A DNA stretch of 39,153 bases from Bacteroidota bacterium (GTDB lineage: Bacteria; Bacteroidota; Bacteroidia; Bacteroidales; B18-G4), in NCBI GenBank assembly GCA_018831055.1, contig JAHJRE010000206.1, positions 1 through 39,153 of the forward strand, read 5' to 3'. Both the position numbers and the translations under genes were made by a program. This document shows, in pieces, positions 8,018 through 16,607 of the stretch (the first letter of the stretch is position 1; every line of letters begins with the position of its first letter). The notes beneath the pieces were generated by a model. That model saw only the letters and a program-made list of their open reading frames with translations, searched no databases and had not been told where the DNA came from.

Positions 8018-9361
8018 ATGTTTGAAGGATTAAGTGAAAAACTGGAACGTTCGTTTCAGATACTAAAAGGCCGTGGACACATCACGGAGATCAATATTGC
8101 GGAGACCGTAAAGGATATCCGCCGGGCCTTGATTGATGCCGACGTCAGTTACAAGATAGCCAAGCAGTTTACCGATGATGTCAAGGAAAAGGCCATGGGG
8201 CAGAATGTTCTCACAGCCGTTTCGCCCGGACAGCTCATGATAAAAATCGTCAGGGATGAGATGGCTGCTCTTATGGGCGGCGACAAGGTAGATTTAAATC
8301 TTAAAGGCAGCCCGGCCGTTATATTGATAGCAGGTCTTCAGGGGTCGGGAAAAACCACATTTTCAGCCAAGCTGGCGAATTATCTGAAGAAAAAGAACAA
8401 TCGCAATCCCTTACTGGTTGCCGGTGACGTATACAGGCCTGCTGCCATCGAGCAGTTGAAGGTCCTTGGTGGGCAAATCGAGACAGAAGTCTATACGGAA
8501 GAAGGGAATACAGATCCTGTGAGCATTGCAAAAAAGTCCATCTCCTATGCAAAAGAGAAGGGATACAATGTGGTGATCGTGGATACGGCAGGGCGCCTTG
8601 CGGTTGATGAAGAGATGATGAACGAGATATCATCCATTAAGAAAAACATCAATCCTCATGAAATTCTTTTTGTGGTGGATTCCATGACCGGCCAGGATGC
8701 TGTAAACACAGCAAAAGCCTTTAACGAAAGGCTTGATTTTGACGGAGTCGTGCTGACAAAACTCGATGGCGATACCCGCGGTGGTGCTGCTCTTTCCATA
8801 AAATCAGTGGTCAATAAACCCATTAAGTTTGTGGGTATTGGAGAAAAAATGGACGCCATTGACATTTTCTATCCTGCCAGGATGGCTGACAGGATATTGG
8901 GCATGGGTGATATTGTATCTCTGGTAGAGAAAGCCCAGGAGCAGTTTGACGTTCAGGAAGCACAGCGTCTGCAGAGAAAGCTGGCCAAAAACCAGTTTGA
9001 TTTCAACGATTTCCTGGGGCAGATCAAGCAAATCAAAAAAATGGGTAATGTCAAGGATCTGATGAGCATGATACCCGGTATGGGCAAGGCTCTTAAAAAT
9101 CTCGACATCGACGATGATGCTTTCAAAGGGATAGAAGCGATAATATACTCAATGACCCCGGAAGAAAGGAGCAATCCCAAGATACTGAACGGAAGCCGCC
9201 GAAAAAGGATTTCGCAGGGCAGCGGGCAGGATATCCAGGAGGTGAACAAACTGATCAAGCAGTTTGATGAGACCAGCAAAATGATGCGTGCCATGACTGG
9301 GGGAGGGGGAAAGAATATGATGCGTATGATGAGGAATATGAAGAATATGCCAAAAAATTAA
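8018..9361 (+). CDS. ffh: Signal recognition particle protein Ffh (SRP54)
   Basis: GTPase subunit of the signal recognition particle. It binds signal sequences on nascent membrane proteins and, with 4.5S RNA and FtsY, delivers ribosomes to the translocon. The protein is 447 aa, the normal length. Residues 1-90 are the N helical bundle. The G domain (about 100-295) shows the P-loop GLQGSGKTT, the DTAGR switch and the TKLDGDTRGG motif. The rest is the M domain with its methionine-rich C-terminus (MMRMMRNMKNM), which grips signal peptides and RNA. The ATG at 8018 fits the conserved MFEGLSEKL start. folD follows after 12 bases. The SRP RNA gene is not in this window. Confidence 0.97.
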   Translation: MFEGLSEKLERSFQILKGRGHITEINIAETVKDIRRALIDADVSYKIAKQFTDDVKEKAMGQNVLTAVSPGQLMIKIVRDEMAALMGGDKVDLNLKGSPAVILIAGLQGSGKTTFSAKLANYLKKKNNRNPLLVAGDVYRPAAIEQLKVLGGQIETEVYTEEGNTDPVSIAKKSISYAKEKGYNVVIVDTAGRLAVDEEMMNEISSIKKNINPHEILFVVDSMTGQDAVNTAKAFNERLDFDGVVLTKLDGDTRGGAALSIKSVVNKPIKFVGIGEKMDAIDIFYPARMADRILGMGDIVSLVEKAQEQFDVQEAQRLQRKLAKNQFDFNDFLGQIKQIKKMGNVKDLMSMIPGMGKALKNLDIDDDAFKGIEAIIYSMTPEERSNPKILNGSRRKRISQGSGQDIQEVNKLIKQFDETSKMMRAMTGGGGKNMMRMMRNMKNMPKN

Positions 9362-9373
9362 TCGTGAGTATTA

Positions 9374-10255
9374 ATGAAAATAATTGACGGAAAAGCTATC
9401 GCGGCTGAAATTCGGAATGAGATCAAGAAGGAGGTTGCGGCTATGATCGATGCAGGATTGGAAGCTCCTCACCTTGCCGCCATCCTGATAGGCGATGATC
9501 CTGCCAGTCATACATATGTAAACAACAAAGAGAAAGCATGCCGTGAGGTGGGTATTACTTCTTCGGTTTATCGTCAAAGTGATAAAATATCGGAGAAAGA
9601 GCTGCTTGATATGGTTGATTTTCTAAACAACGATGATGATATCGACGGCTTTATTGTTCAGTTGCCTTTACCTGCTCATATTCGCGAAGACCGCATTCTG
9701 GAGCGTATAAAACCTTCCAAGGATGTCGACGGTTTTCATCCGGTGAATCTGGGAAGGATGATCCAGGGTTTACCTTCTTTTATTTCAGCTACTCCGATGG
9801 GAATTGTAGAACTTATAAAACGTGCCGGGATCGAAACGGAAGGTAAACACTGCGTGGTTGCCGGAAGAAGCAATATCGTTGGAACACCTGTTTCTATCCT
9901 GCTTTCCCGTAAATCTCAACCGGGTGATTGCACGGTTACTTTATGCCACAGCCGTACGAAAAACCTTGAAAAATTTACTTCTCAAGCCGATATCCTGATA
10001 GCTGCAATCGGTAAACCACAATTTTTTACGGGTGAAATGGTAAAAAAGGATGCCGTGGTGATCGATGTTGGTATACATAGAGTTGAATCGGAATCAAGCC
10101 CTACAGGGTATAAAATGGTCGGGGATGTGAACTTCGAAGAAGTTTCAAAGAAAGCTTCCTTTATTACCCCGGTTCCGGGCGGAGTAGGGCCTATGACAAT
10201 AGTATCCCTGTTGATGAATACGCTTAAAGCAGCCAGAAAGGAGATCTATGGATAG
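9374..10255 (+). CDS. folD: Bifunctional methylenetetrahydrofolate dehydrogenase/cyclohydrolase
   Basis: FolD converts 5,10-methylene-THF to 10-formyl-THF in two steps, using NAD(P)+ and water, in cytoplasmic one-carbon metabolism. At 293 aa it has the usual length. The catalytic YVNNKEKAC segment (Tyr and Lys of the YxxxK motif) lies near residues 50-60. The QLPLP loop follows near 95-100, the Rossmann-type GRSNIVGTPV segment near 165-175 and the signature PGGVGPMT near the C-terminus. It is 12 bases downstream of ffh, so the two are probably co-transcribed. Its last 8 bases overlap the start of a secreted T9SS protein gene, which suggests coupled translation without an obvious functional link. 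Confidence 0.97.
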   Translation: MKIIDGKAIAAEIRNEIKKEVAAMIDAGLEAPHLAAILIGDDPASHTYVNNKEKACREVGITSSVYRQSDKISEKELLDMVDFLNNDDDIDGFIVQLPLPAHIREDRILERIKPSKDVDGFHPVNLGRMIQGLPSFISATPMGIVELIKRAGIETEGKHCVVAGRSNIVGTPVSILLSRKSQPGDCTVTLCHSRTKNLEKFTSQADILIAAIGKPQFFTGEMVKKDAVVIDVGIHRVESESSPTGYKMVGDVNFEEVSKKASFITPVPGGVGPMTIVSLLMNTLKAARKEIYG

Positions 10256-11522
10256 CAGGGGAGCCGGCCATAATATTCTGATTGTCATTATTCTCTTCGG
10301 TATAATGATTGTTTATACCCTGCCTGTAATGGGTCAGATTTATGGCTGCACCGATCCTCAGGCCACTAATTACGACCCTGCCGCTTCTTTAAACGATGGT
10401 TCCTGTTTATATGATCCCACTTCATTGGATACTCCTGTTTTCATGTCTTTGCCCGGTCTTGTCAATGAGACTTCAGGATTAATATTCTGGAATGAAGGTT
10501 TATGGACACATAACGACTCCGGCGGGGATGCAGCTATTTACAAAATTGATACTGCAACGGGTGAAATCATTCAATGGGTTTTTATTGATAATGCGGATAA
10601 TACCGATTGGGAAGATATTGATCAGGATGAGTATAATATTTATATAGGCGATTTTGGAAATAATTCCGGCAGCCGTCAGGATCTGCATATTCTTGTTATT
10701 TCGAAGGAGGATATTTTAACATCGTTAACGGACACGATATATGTTAATGCGAATGTAATCTGGTTTTCTTTTGCCGACCAGCAGGTTTTTACTCCTAATC
10801 ACAACAATCATAATTACGACTGCGAAGCAATGATTTCGGTAGGGGATAGTCTCTATCTCTTCTCGAAGAACTGGTTAAACAAGTATTCCAGGATATACAG
10901 GGTTCCCAAAATACCAGGTACATATCAGGCAGAGGTACTTGATAGTCTTAATGCCGGATGCCTGGTAACTGGCGCTTCCTGCTATCCTGAGACCGGGTTT
11001 ATTGCTCTCACAGGATATAGCACTTTTATCCCAATGTTTTGGATGTTATGGGATTACCAGGGGACAGATTTTCTTTCCGGCAATAAACGATTAATTACAA
11101 TGCCATACATCCTGGGAGCCCAGACTGAGGGGGCTTGCGTGATCAGTCAGGATGGAATTCTAATTTCAGCGGAGGCAAGCCAGTTTTTTAATCAACAGGT
11201 TTATTATGCTGAATATGGGCAGTATACTGGCAATTATACCGGCAATGTTGAGTCGGCAATAAAGGATATTGACATTCAGATTACTCCGAATCCTGTCAAC
11301 AACAGGATTATAATAGAAATTCCCGATGCCCGGGGTTTTGAACCGGAAGTAAGCATCCTTAATCAGGTAGGATCCCCTTGTGATGTATTATACAGTATTT
11401 TTACCAAGACCGGGAACGGATACAGAATTATTGTGGATGCAGATCAGTTAAAGGATGGGTTTTATGCCGTTAAAGTAGGATGTGGTCCCATAGTTAAAAC
11501 AGGCAAGCTTATCAAGAATTAA
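10248..11522 (+). CDS. Secreted T9SS cargo protein with propeller-like core
   Basis: 424-aa secreted protein of unknown function. The N-terminus has a hydrophobic signal segment (about residues 9-30, ending VMGQ). Next comes a short Cys-containing repeat of the kind GCTDPxATNYDPxAxxxDGSC, common in T9SS cargo of Flavobacteria and relatives. Residues 65-340 contain repeated strand elements (SGLIFWNEGLWTHNDSG, AIYKIDTATGEI, IYRVPKI) that suggest a beta-propeller. The C-terminal 85 residues (ITPNPVNNRIIIEI, GFYAVKVG) are a T9SS type A sorting domain, somewhat divergent. The ATG overlaps the folD stop by 8 bases. No catalytic residues were recognised. Confidence 0.8.
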   Translation: MDSRGAGHNILIVIILFGIMIVYTLPVMGQIYGCTDPQATNYDPAASLNDGSCLYDPTSLDTPVFMSLPGLVNETSGLIFWNEGLWTHNDSGGDAAIYKIDTATGEIIQWVFIDNADNTDWEDIDQDEYNIYIGDFGNNSGSRQDLHILVISKEDILTSLTDTIYVNANVIWFSFADQQVFTPNHNNHNYDCEAMISVGDSLYLFSKNWLNKYSRIYRVPKIPGTYQAEVLDSLNAGCLVTGASCYPETGFIALTGYSTFIPMFWMLWDYQGTDFLSGNKRLITMPYILGAQTEGACVISQDGILISAEASQFFNQQVYYAEYGQYTGNYTGNVESAIKDIDIQITPNPVNNRIIIEIPDARGFEPEVSILNQVGSPCDVLYSIFTKTGNGYRIIVDADQLKDGFYAVKVGCGPIVKTGKLIKN

Positions 11523-11532
11523 AACCATATCA

Positions 11533-12147
11533 ATGGATATTGCTTCAGGAAAGTACCTGCCGGTGATGGAAGAGTTTTACAGTCTTCAGGGAGAGGGATT
11601 TCATACCGGAAAAGCGGCATATTTTATAAGGATAGGCGGCTGTGATGTTGGTTGTCATTGGTGCGATGTAAAAGAAGCCTGGGATGCTTCTCTATGGGCT
11701 CCAAAATCCGTGGAAGATGTTGTTTGTCAAGCTATGCAATTCAAAGCCAGGTCGGTGGTAGTCACCGGAGGTGAGCCATTGATGTACAATCTTGATTTTC
11801 TGTGTGCTAAGTTTAAAGAGAAGGGATTTGAGATTTTCCTGGAAACATCCGGGGCATATCCGTTATCGGGACAATTTGACTGGGTGTGTCTTTCGCCAAA
11901 GCGAAATCATCCTCCGGAAGAAAGCATTTTTCCTATAGCAAACGAATTAAAGGTGATTGTTGAGAATGAGAAGGATTTTTTATGGGCTGAGATGCATGCA
12001 GAAAAGGTAGGGGATGCTTGCCTCCTATTACTTCAACCCGAATGGAGCCGTTCGAAACAAATGATGCCTGTTATCGTTGATTATATTCTGGATCATCCCC
12101 AATGGAGAATATCACTTCAAAGTCACAAATACATGCATATTCCATGA
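11533..12147 (+). CDS. queE: 7-carboxy-7-deazaguanine synthase QueE (radical SAM)
   Basis: QueE converts 6-carboxy-tetrahydropterin to 7-carboxy-7-deazaguanine, a step toward preQ0 and queuosine in tRNA. It uses a [4Fe-4S] cluster, SAM and Mg2+. The protein is 204 aa, in the usual range. The family opening EEFYSLQGEGFHTGKAAYF is followed by the cluster ligands Cys37, Cys41 and Cys44 (CDVGCHWC). This CxxxCxxC spacing holds the cluster. TGGEP follows at about residue 78 and is a SAM-contact motif. No other queuosine genes are nearby. It is 10 bases downstream of a T9SS gene and its stop overlaps the next start in an ATGA arrangement. Confidence 0.93.
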   Translation: MDIASGKYLPVMEEFYSLQGEGFHTGKAAYFIRIGGCDVGCHWCDVKEAWDASLWAPKSVEDVVCQAMQFKARSVVVTGGEPLMYNLDFLCAKFKEKGFEIFLETSGAYPLSGQFDWVCLSPKRNHPPEESIFPIANELKVIVENEKDFLWAEMHAEKVGDACLLLLQPEWSRSKQMMPVIVDYILDHPQWRISLQSHKYMHIP

Positions 12148-14105
12148 TGCTAATACGTCATATTTCATCTTTAGGAATGGGGCTATGTCTTATTCTTAGT
12201 TTGAGCCTGACATTGCCCGTTTTTTCACAGGATTTTGAAGAGCAGGATTACACCAAATCGAAAAAAGCATGGTCTTTCATGGAGAAAGCCAGAAAGGCCT
12301 TTGAAGAGAAGCAGTTGAACGATGCGCTGGGTTTTGCTTTAAAGTCTATCAGAGAAGATTCCAATTTCGTTTTACCCTATATTATTTCAGCTGATATTCA
12401 CTCTGATTTACAGGAATGGGATGCAGCGGTAAAATATTACAGGAAGGCTGTTTCTATAGATCCTGATTTTGATCCTTTTATTTGGTTCGTATACGCTAAT
12501 GCCGAGTTTAACCGGGAGGAATACAGAAAAGCCAGGCAATTGTATGAAGTTTACCTGGAGAACGCAGAACTTGATCCTATACAGGATGCAAGGGTAAGAA
12601 AGTTGATGAATACCTGTCTTTTCCGGGCCCGATCGCTTGAAAACCCCTTTGATATCTCTCCTTTGCGGTTGGGAGGCGGGATCAATACCGATGCTGATGA
12701 ATATGTTAATACTGTAGGGACAGACCAGCGTGAACTGATCTTTACCCGCAAGGAAACCGATTCTCTGAGATCTGGATTATTCAGGGAAAGGGTTTTTATT
12801 TCCGTTAAGGAAGATAGTTTATGGATGAAAGCGGCAGAGATGGACGTTTTTCTGAATGAATTCGGGAACATTGGTGCAGCAACTTTTTCTCCCGACGGGC
12901 AATATTTGTTTTTCACCGGGTGCAATGCTCCGGGTGGATATGGGAGTTGTGACCTTTATTATACACGAAGAAGGGGAAGGGGTTGGACATTGCCTGCCAA
13001 TCTCGGTCCTGTTGTTAACACATCCACATGGGAATCCCAGCCATGCTTGTCGTCTGATGGACGAACTTTGTATTTTGCCAGTCGCAGGCCAGGGGGCAAA
13101 GGCAGTTCTGACATCTGGACATCCAGCCTTCAATCTGACGGAAGCTGGAGCCGCCCTGTCAATATGGGAGATCTGGTTAACTCACAGGATGCCGAAATGG
13201 CCCCGTTTATCCATCAGGATGGCAAAACACTTTATTTCTCATCGAAAGGGCATACGGGTATGGGCGGATATGACCTTTTTGTTTGCAGGAAAGATGAAAA
13301 TGACATATGGTCGGCACCCCGGAACCTGGGTTATCCGATAAATTCAGGATCGGATGAAATCAACCTGATTGTCAGTGCTGATGGGCAAACCGGTTATATA
13401 AGTTCCGGCAATTATGGCGAAACAGGTAGATATGATATCTTTAGGATAGATATTCCGGAAGAATTCCGGCCACTTCCGGTTACTTATCTGCAAGGATTGG
13501 TTTACGACGCGAAAACCATGGATAAACTGGAAGCATCTTTTGAATTGATTGCACTGAATTCGGGGAAGGTTATCGTCCGCTCCGTCTCAAATCCGTTAAC
13601 CGGGGAATTCCTCCTTTGTTTGCCTTCTGACCGGGAATATGCCCTTAATGTCAGTAAACCGGAATATCTTTTTTACTCCGATCATTTCAACTTAAACCGA
13701 ATGATGCAAAACCAGGGAGAGCCTTTCCGTATTGATGTGCCACTGATGCCCATTGAACCGGGAAGTAAAGTCATCCTGAAAAATATTTTCTTTGACCATG
13801 ATAATTATCAGTTAAAAGAAGAATCATATACCGAACTGGAAAAATTACTGGACTTTTTGAGGCAAAATCCTGAAATCAGGATTGAAATCGGAGGACATAC
13901 AGATAATACCGGAAGCTTTGAATACAATAAATCGTTGTCTGAAAACCGTGCCAGGGCTGTTTATCTATACCTGATTGAAAAGGGGATTAATGATAATCGA
14001 CTGAATTACATGGGTTATTCTTACAGCAATCCGGTTGCATCAAATGATACCGAAGAAGGAAGAGCCCTGAACCGGCGAACAGAGTTTATAATCCTTGATT
14101 ATTAG
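12144..14105 (+). CDS. OmpA-family protein with TPR, PD40 and CRD domains (PorE-like)
   Basis: 653-aa cell-envelope protein with the domain order of PorE, a T9SS component that tethers the machine to peptidoglycan. Order: signal peptide (1-29, ending PVFSQ), TPR region (about 35-160), four PD40/WD40-like blades (about 225-430, each with a DGxxLYF-type core and GxxDI/L ending), a carboxypeptidase-regulatory-like beta domain (about 440-520), and an OmpA C-terminal domain (about 535-653). The OmpA domain carries GHTDNTG and NKSLSENRARAVYLYL, the usual peptidoglycan-binding helix. I chose ATG 12144, which overlaps the queE stop as ATGA and puts the signal peptide at the very start. An ATG at 12102 would add 14 polar residues. 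It lacks a lipobox, unlike P. gingivalis PorE as I recall it. Many Bacteroidetes carry several paralogs, so a direct T9SS role is inference. Confidence 0.82.
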   Translation: MMLIRHISSLGMGLCLILSLSLTLPVFSQDFEEQDYTKSKKAWSFMEKARKAFEEKQLNDALGFALKSIREDSNFVLPYIISADIHSDLQEWDAAVKYYRKAVSIDPDFDPFIWFVYANAEFNREEYRKARQLYEVYLENAELDPIQDARVRKLMNTCLFRARSLENPFDISPLRLGGGINTDADEYVNTVGTDQRELIFTRKETDSLRSGLFRERVFISVKEDSLWMKAAEMDVFLNEFGNIGAATFSPDGQYLFFTGCNAPGGYGSCDLYYTRRRGRGWTLPANLGPVVNTSTWESQPCLSSDGRTLYFASRRPGGKGSSDIWTSSLQSDGSWSRPVNMGDLVNSQDAEMAPFIHQDGKTLYFSSKGHTGMGGYDLFVCRKDENDIWSAPRNLGYPINSGSDEINLIVSADGQTGYISSGNYGETGRYDIFRIDIPEEFRPLPVTYLQGLVYDAKTMDKLEASFELIALNSGKVIVRSVSNPLTGEFLLCLPSDREYALNVSKPEYLFYSDHFNLNRMMQNQGEPFRIDVPLMPIEPGSKVILKNIFFDHDNYQLKEESYTELEKLLDFLRQNPEIRIEIGGHTDNTGSFEYNKSLSENRARAVYLYLIEKGINDNRLNYMGYSYSNPVASNDTEEGRALNRRTEFIILDY

Positions 14106-14297
14106 GGGTTGATAGGACTTTTCCGGTAATCCATCCTTAATATAAGATTTCCTTACACCTGGAACCTGCGTAAAACTCTGATAATCTGTCTTCAGTGAAT
14201 CAATACAGGGAAATAAATCCGCATCAGATAAAAAGTAGATGATTTCATCATATTCTTTGATAATTCCGTTATTTTTGCCTACCTTTATTTGAGTTAT
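14040..14297 (-). other. Start-less open frame of 85 codons antisense to an intergenic region
   Basis: On the minus strand one frame stays open from just after a TAA at 14298-14300 to a TGA at 14040-14042. It crosses the whole gap between the OmpA-family gene and the arginine decarboxylase gene. It has no ATG, GTG or TTG. The middle reads like protein (for example KEYDEIIYFLSDADLF and VRKSYIKDGLPEKSYQ), while the last 20 or so codons are antisense to the OmpA gene. I do not recognise it. It may be a truncated gene remnant or chance. The plus strand of this 200-base gap has stops in every frame. Confidence 0.3.
14270..14277 (+). promoter_or_regulatory. Bacteroidetes -7 element (TATTTTTG) for the polyamine operon
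   Basis: TATTTTTG matches TAnnTTTG exactly and lies 28 bases before the ATG of the arginine decarboxylase gene. A TTTG occurs at 14256-14259, but only 10 bases upstream, which is too close for a standard -33 element. A short palindrome ATGAT-TTC-ATCAT is centred about 27 bases upstream and could be an operator. Confidence 0.6.
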
Positions 14298-14305
14298 TTA
14301 ATACG

Positions 14306-15697
14306 ATGAAAAACAAGTACATTGACCTGATCGGGCAGACTTTTGATTTTCCGCAGGAAGAATTCCACGTGGAGGATAATGAACTTTATTTCCATGACAT
14401 ACCGCTGATGGATATCATTAAGCAGTATGGCACACCGCTGAAAATAACTTATCTTCCCAAGATCTCTGAACAGATACAAAAGGCAAAAAGGTGGTTTAAT
14501 GTGGCTATGGCCAAGGCCGATTACGAAGGTGAATATCATTACAGTTATTGCACCAAGAGTTCTCACTTCTCCTTTGTATTGGAAGAAGTATTGAAGAATG
14601 AAGCCAATATTGAGACATCCTCAGCTTTTGATATCCATATCATTCAGGAACTTTTTCAAACCGGAAAAATAACCAAGGAAAAATTCATTATCTGCAATGG
14701 CTTTAAAAGGCCACAGTACCGTGAGAACATAGTTGAACTCATCAATTCCGATTTTGTGAATACTATCCCTATTCTTGATAATATGCAGGAGATTGAGACA
14801 TATAAACAGGGAATCAAGAAAAAGACAAAACTTGGGATTCGTATTGCCTCAGAGGAGGAGCCTAAATTTGATTTTTACACTTCCCGTTTGGGTATCCGAT
14901 ACAACGATATTGTGCCTTTTTATATTCGTGAAATCAAGGATAATCCACTCTTTGAGCTAAAAATGCTTCATTTTTTCATCAATACAGGAATAAAGGATAC
15001 TGCGTACTACTGGAATGAGCTTAGTAAGAGTGTGAATGTTTACTGCGAATTGAAAAAGATTTGTCCTGAACTCGATTCCCTGAATATAGGCGGTGGTTTC
15101 CCGATTAAGAATTCACTTTCGTTTGACTATGATTATGAATATATGACGGAGGAGATCATTGCTCAGATAAAAAATATCTGCGACCGGAACGGGGTGAAGG
15201 AACCGGATATTTTTACAGAGTTTGGCTCTTTCACGGTAGGCGAAGCCGGTGCAGTACTGTACTCGATTGTAGATCAGAAGCGCCAGAACGACCGTGAGGT
15301 CTGGAACATGATCGACAGTTCATTCATGACCACGCTTCCGGATACATGGGCTATGAGTCAGCGCTTCATTTTACTTGCCGTAAATCATTGGGATAAAGAG
15401 TATGAGAGAATTTTTCTAGGAGGACTTACATGCGACAGTATGGATTACTATAACGCGGAAGCTCATGCGAACGCGATATTTCTACCCAAACTTGGCCATG
15501 AGGAACCATTGTATATTGGTTTCTTTCATACCGGAGCCTACCAGGAATCCATCGGTGGGTATGGCGGAATACAACATTGCCTGATTCCTGCACCCAAACA
15601 TATCATTATTGATGTTGATGACGAAGGAGAATATAGTACCAAGCTATTTGCCAAAGAACAAACATACAAGCCCATGCTGAAAATCCTTGGATTTTAA
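14306..15697 (+). CDS. speA: Arginine decarboxylase, alanine-racemase-fold (Bacteroidetes type)
   Basis: PLP enzyme of fold type III, 463 aa, predicted to convert arginine to agmatine, the first step of polyamine synthesis in the cytoplasm. The PLP lysine is probably Lys84 in YCTKSSH, in the position of the YAxKAN motif of ornithine decarboxylases. GGGFPIKNS is the glycine loop that contacts phosphate. EFGSFTVGEAG and GGLTCDSMD fit the C-terminal barrel, the latter with the Cys-Asp pair that completes the active site across the dimer. It is shorter than E. coli SpeA (about 650 aa) and matches the compact Bacteroidetes form. Substrate assignment rests largely on the next gene being agmatinase. 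Carboxynorspermidine or diaminopimelate decarboxylase are alternatives. First gene of a seven-gene operon. Confidence 0.82.
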   Translation: MKNKYIDLIGQTFDFPQEEFHVEDNELYFHDIPLMDIIKQYGTPLKITYLPKISEQIQKAKRWFNVAMAKADYEGEYHYSYCTKSSHFSFVLEEVLKNEANIETSSAFDIHIIQELFQTGKITKEKFIICNGFKRPQYRENIVELINSDFVNTIPILDNMQEIETYKQGIKKKTKLGIRIASEEEPKFDFYTSRLGIRYNDIVPFYIREIKDNPLFELKMLHFFINTGIKDTAYYWNELSKSVNVYCELKKICPELDSLNIGGGFPIKNSLSFDYDYEYMTEEIIAQIKNICDRNGVKEPDIFTEFGSFTVGEAGAVLYSIVDQKRQNDREVWNMIDSSFMTTLPDTWAMSQRFILLAVNHWDKEYERIFLGGLTCDSMDYYNAEAHANAIFLPKLGHEEPLYIGFFHTGAYQESIGGYGGIQHCLIPAPKHIIIDVDDEGEYSTKLFAKEQTYKPMLKILGF

Positions 15698-15718
15698 TAA
15701 AACATAGGAGACCAGATC

Positions 15719-16588
15719 ATGAGAAAAATTCATTACGGGGGAATACCAAAAGAATTCAGGAGCCCGGAAACGGCATCGGTGGTCATTCTGCCGGTTCCTT
15801 ACGATGGCACCAGTACCTGGGTAAAGGGTGCGGATAAAGGACCTGAAGCTATCCTTGAAGCCTCGGAAAATATGGAGCTGTATGACATTGACCTGGATGC
15901 GGAAAATTTTCGCGTTGGGATTTATACGGATGACTACATAACAGAAGATGCCACTCCCAAAAAGATGAGTCAGGCAGTGTTCAGGAAAGTAAAAAAATGG
16001 CTCGATCAGGGCAAATTCATTGTTACTATTGGTGGAGAACATTCGGTAAGTATTGGAGCTATCCAGGCATGCCACGAGCATTATCCTGATTTACAGGTGC
16101 TTCAGATCGATGCCCATACGGATCTCCGGCCGGAATATGAAGGAAGCAAATACAACCATGCCTGTGTAATGGCACGTGTAAGGGAATGGTGTCCTTTTGT
16201 CCAGGTAGGCATAAGAAGCATGGATATTATTGAAAAACAATTTGTTCCGGAAGGAAAGGTTTTTTATGCCTCCGGAATCAGAAATGGCCGTTATGGGGAT
16301 TGGATATCAGAAGTAACTGAAAAGCTGGGAGGAAAGGTTTATGTCACGATAGACCTGGATGGCCTGGATCCGTCAATATTGCCATCAACCGGAACTCCGG
16401 AGCCTTCCGGACTACTTTATCATGAAGTCGTCAACCTTATCCGGGCTGTGAATGAAAAACATGAAATCATTGGATTTGATGTAGTGGAACTATGTCCAAA
16501 TCCGAATGAAAAATCATCAAATTTTTTAGCATCCAAGTTATTATACCAAATCATCGGCTTTGTCTTTAAAAAGAATGGGAAATTATAA
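15719..16588 (+). CDS. speB: Agmatinase (ureohydrolase family)
   Basis: Binuclear Mn enzyme that hydrolyses agmatine to putrescine and urea, 289 aa. The family's metal-binding motifs are in order: GGEHS near residue 108, DAHTD near 130 and the C-terminal DLDGLDPS near 215. Substrate could in principle be arginine or another guanidino compound, as ureohydrolases are hard to separate by motif. The preceding arginine decarboxylase and the following deoxyhypusine synthase-like gene favour agmatine. It starts 21 bases after the decarboxylase stop. The ATG at 15719 gives the usual short N-terminus (MRKIHYGG). Confidence 0.92.
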   Translation: MRKIHYGGIPKEFRSPETASVVILPVPYDGTSTWVKGADKGPEAILEASENMELYDIDLDAENFRVGIYTDDYITEDATPKKMSQAVFRKVKKWLDQGKFIVTIGGEHSVSIGAIQACHEHYPDLQVLQIDAHTDLRPEYEGSKYNHACVMARVREWCPFVQVGIRSMDIIEKQFVPEGKVFYASGIRNGRYGDWISEVTEKLGGKVYVTIDLDGLDPSILPSTGTPEPSGLLYHEVVNLIRAVNEKHEIIGFDVVELCPNPNEKSSNFLASKLLYQIIGFVFKKNGKL

Positions 16589-16607
16589 ATAACCAAAAAA
16601 TAAAATC

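Noticed and set aside
8319-9294. Open frames on the minus strand within ffh
   Set aside because: They lie wholly antisense to a highly conserved gene and show no family features.
12102-12143. ATG at 12102 as start of the OmpA-family gene
   Set aside because: It would add 14 polar residues before the signal peptide and overlap queE by 46 bases. The ATG at 12144 gives an ATGA overlap and a proper signal peptide.
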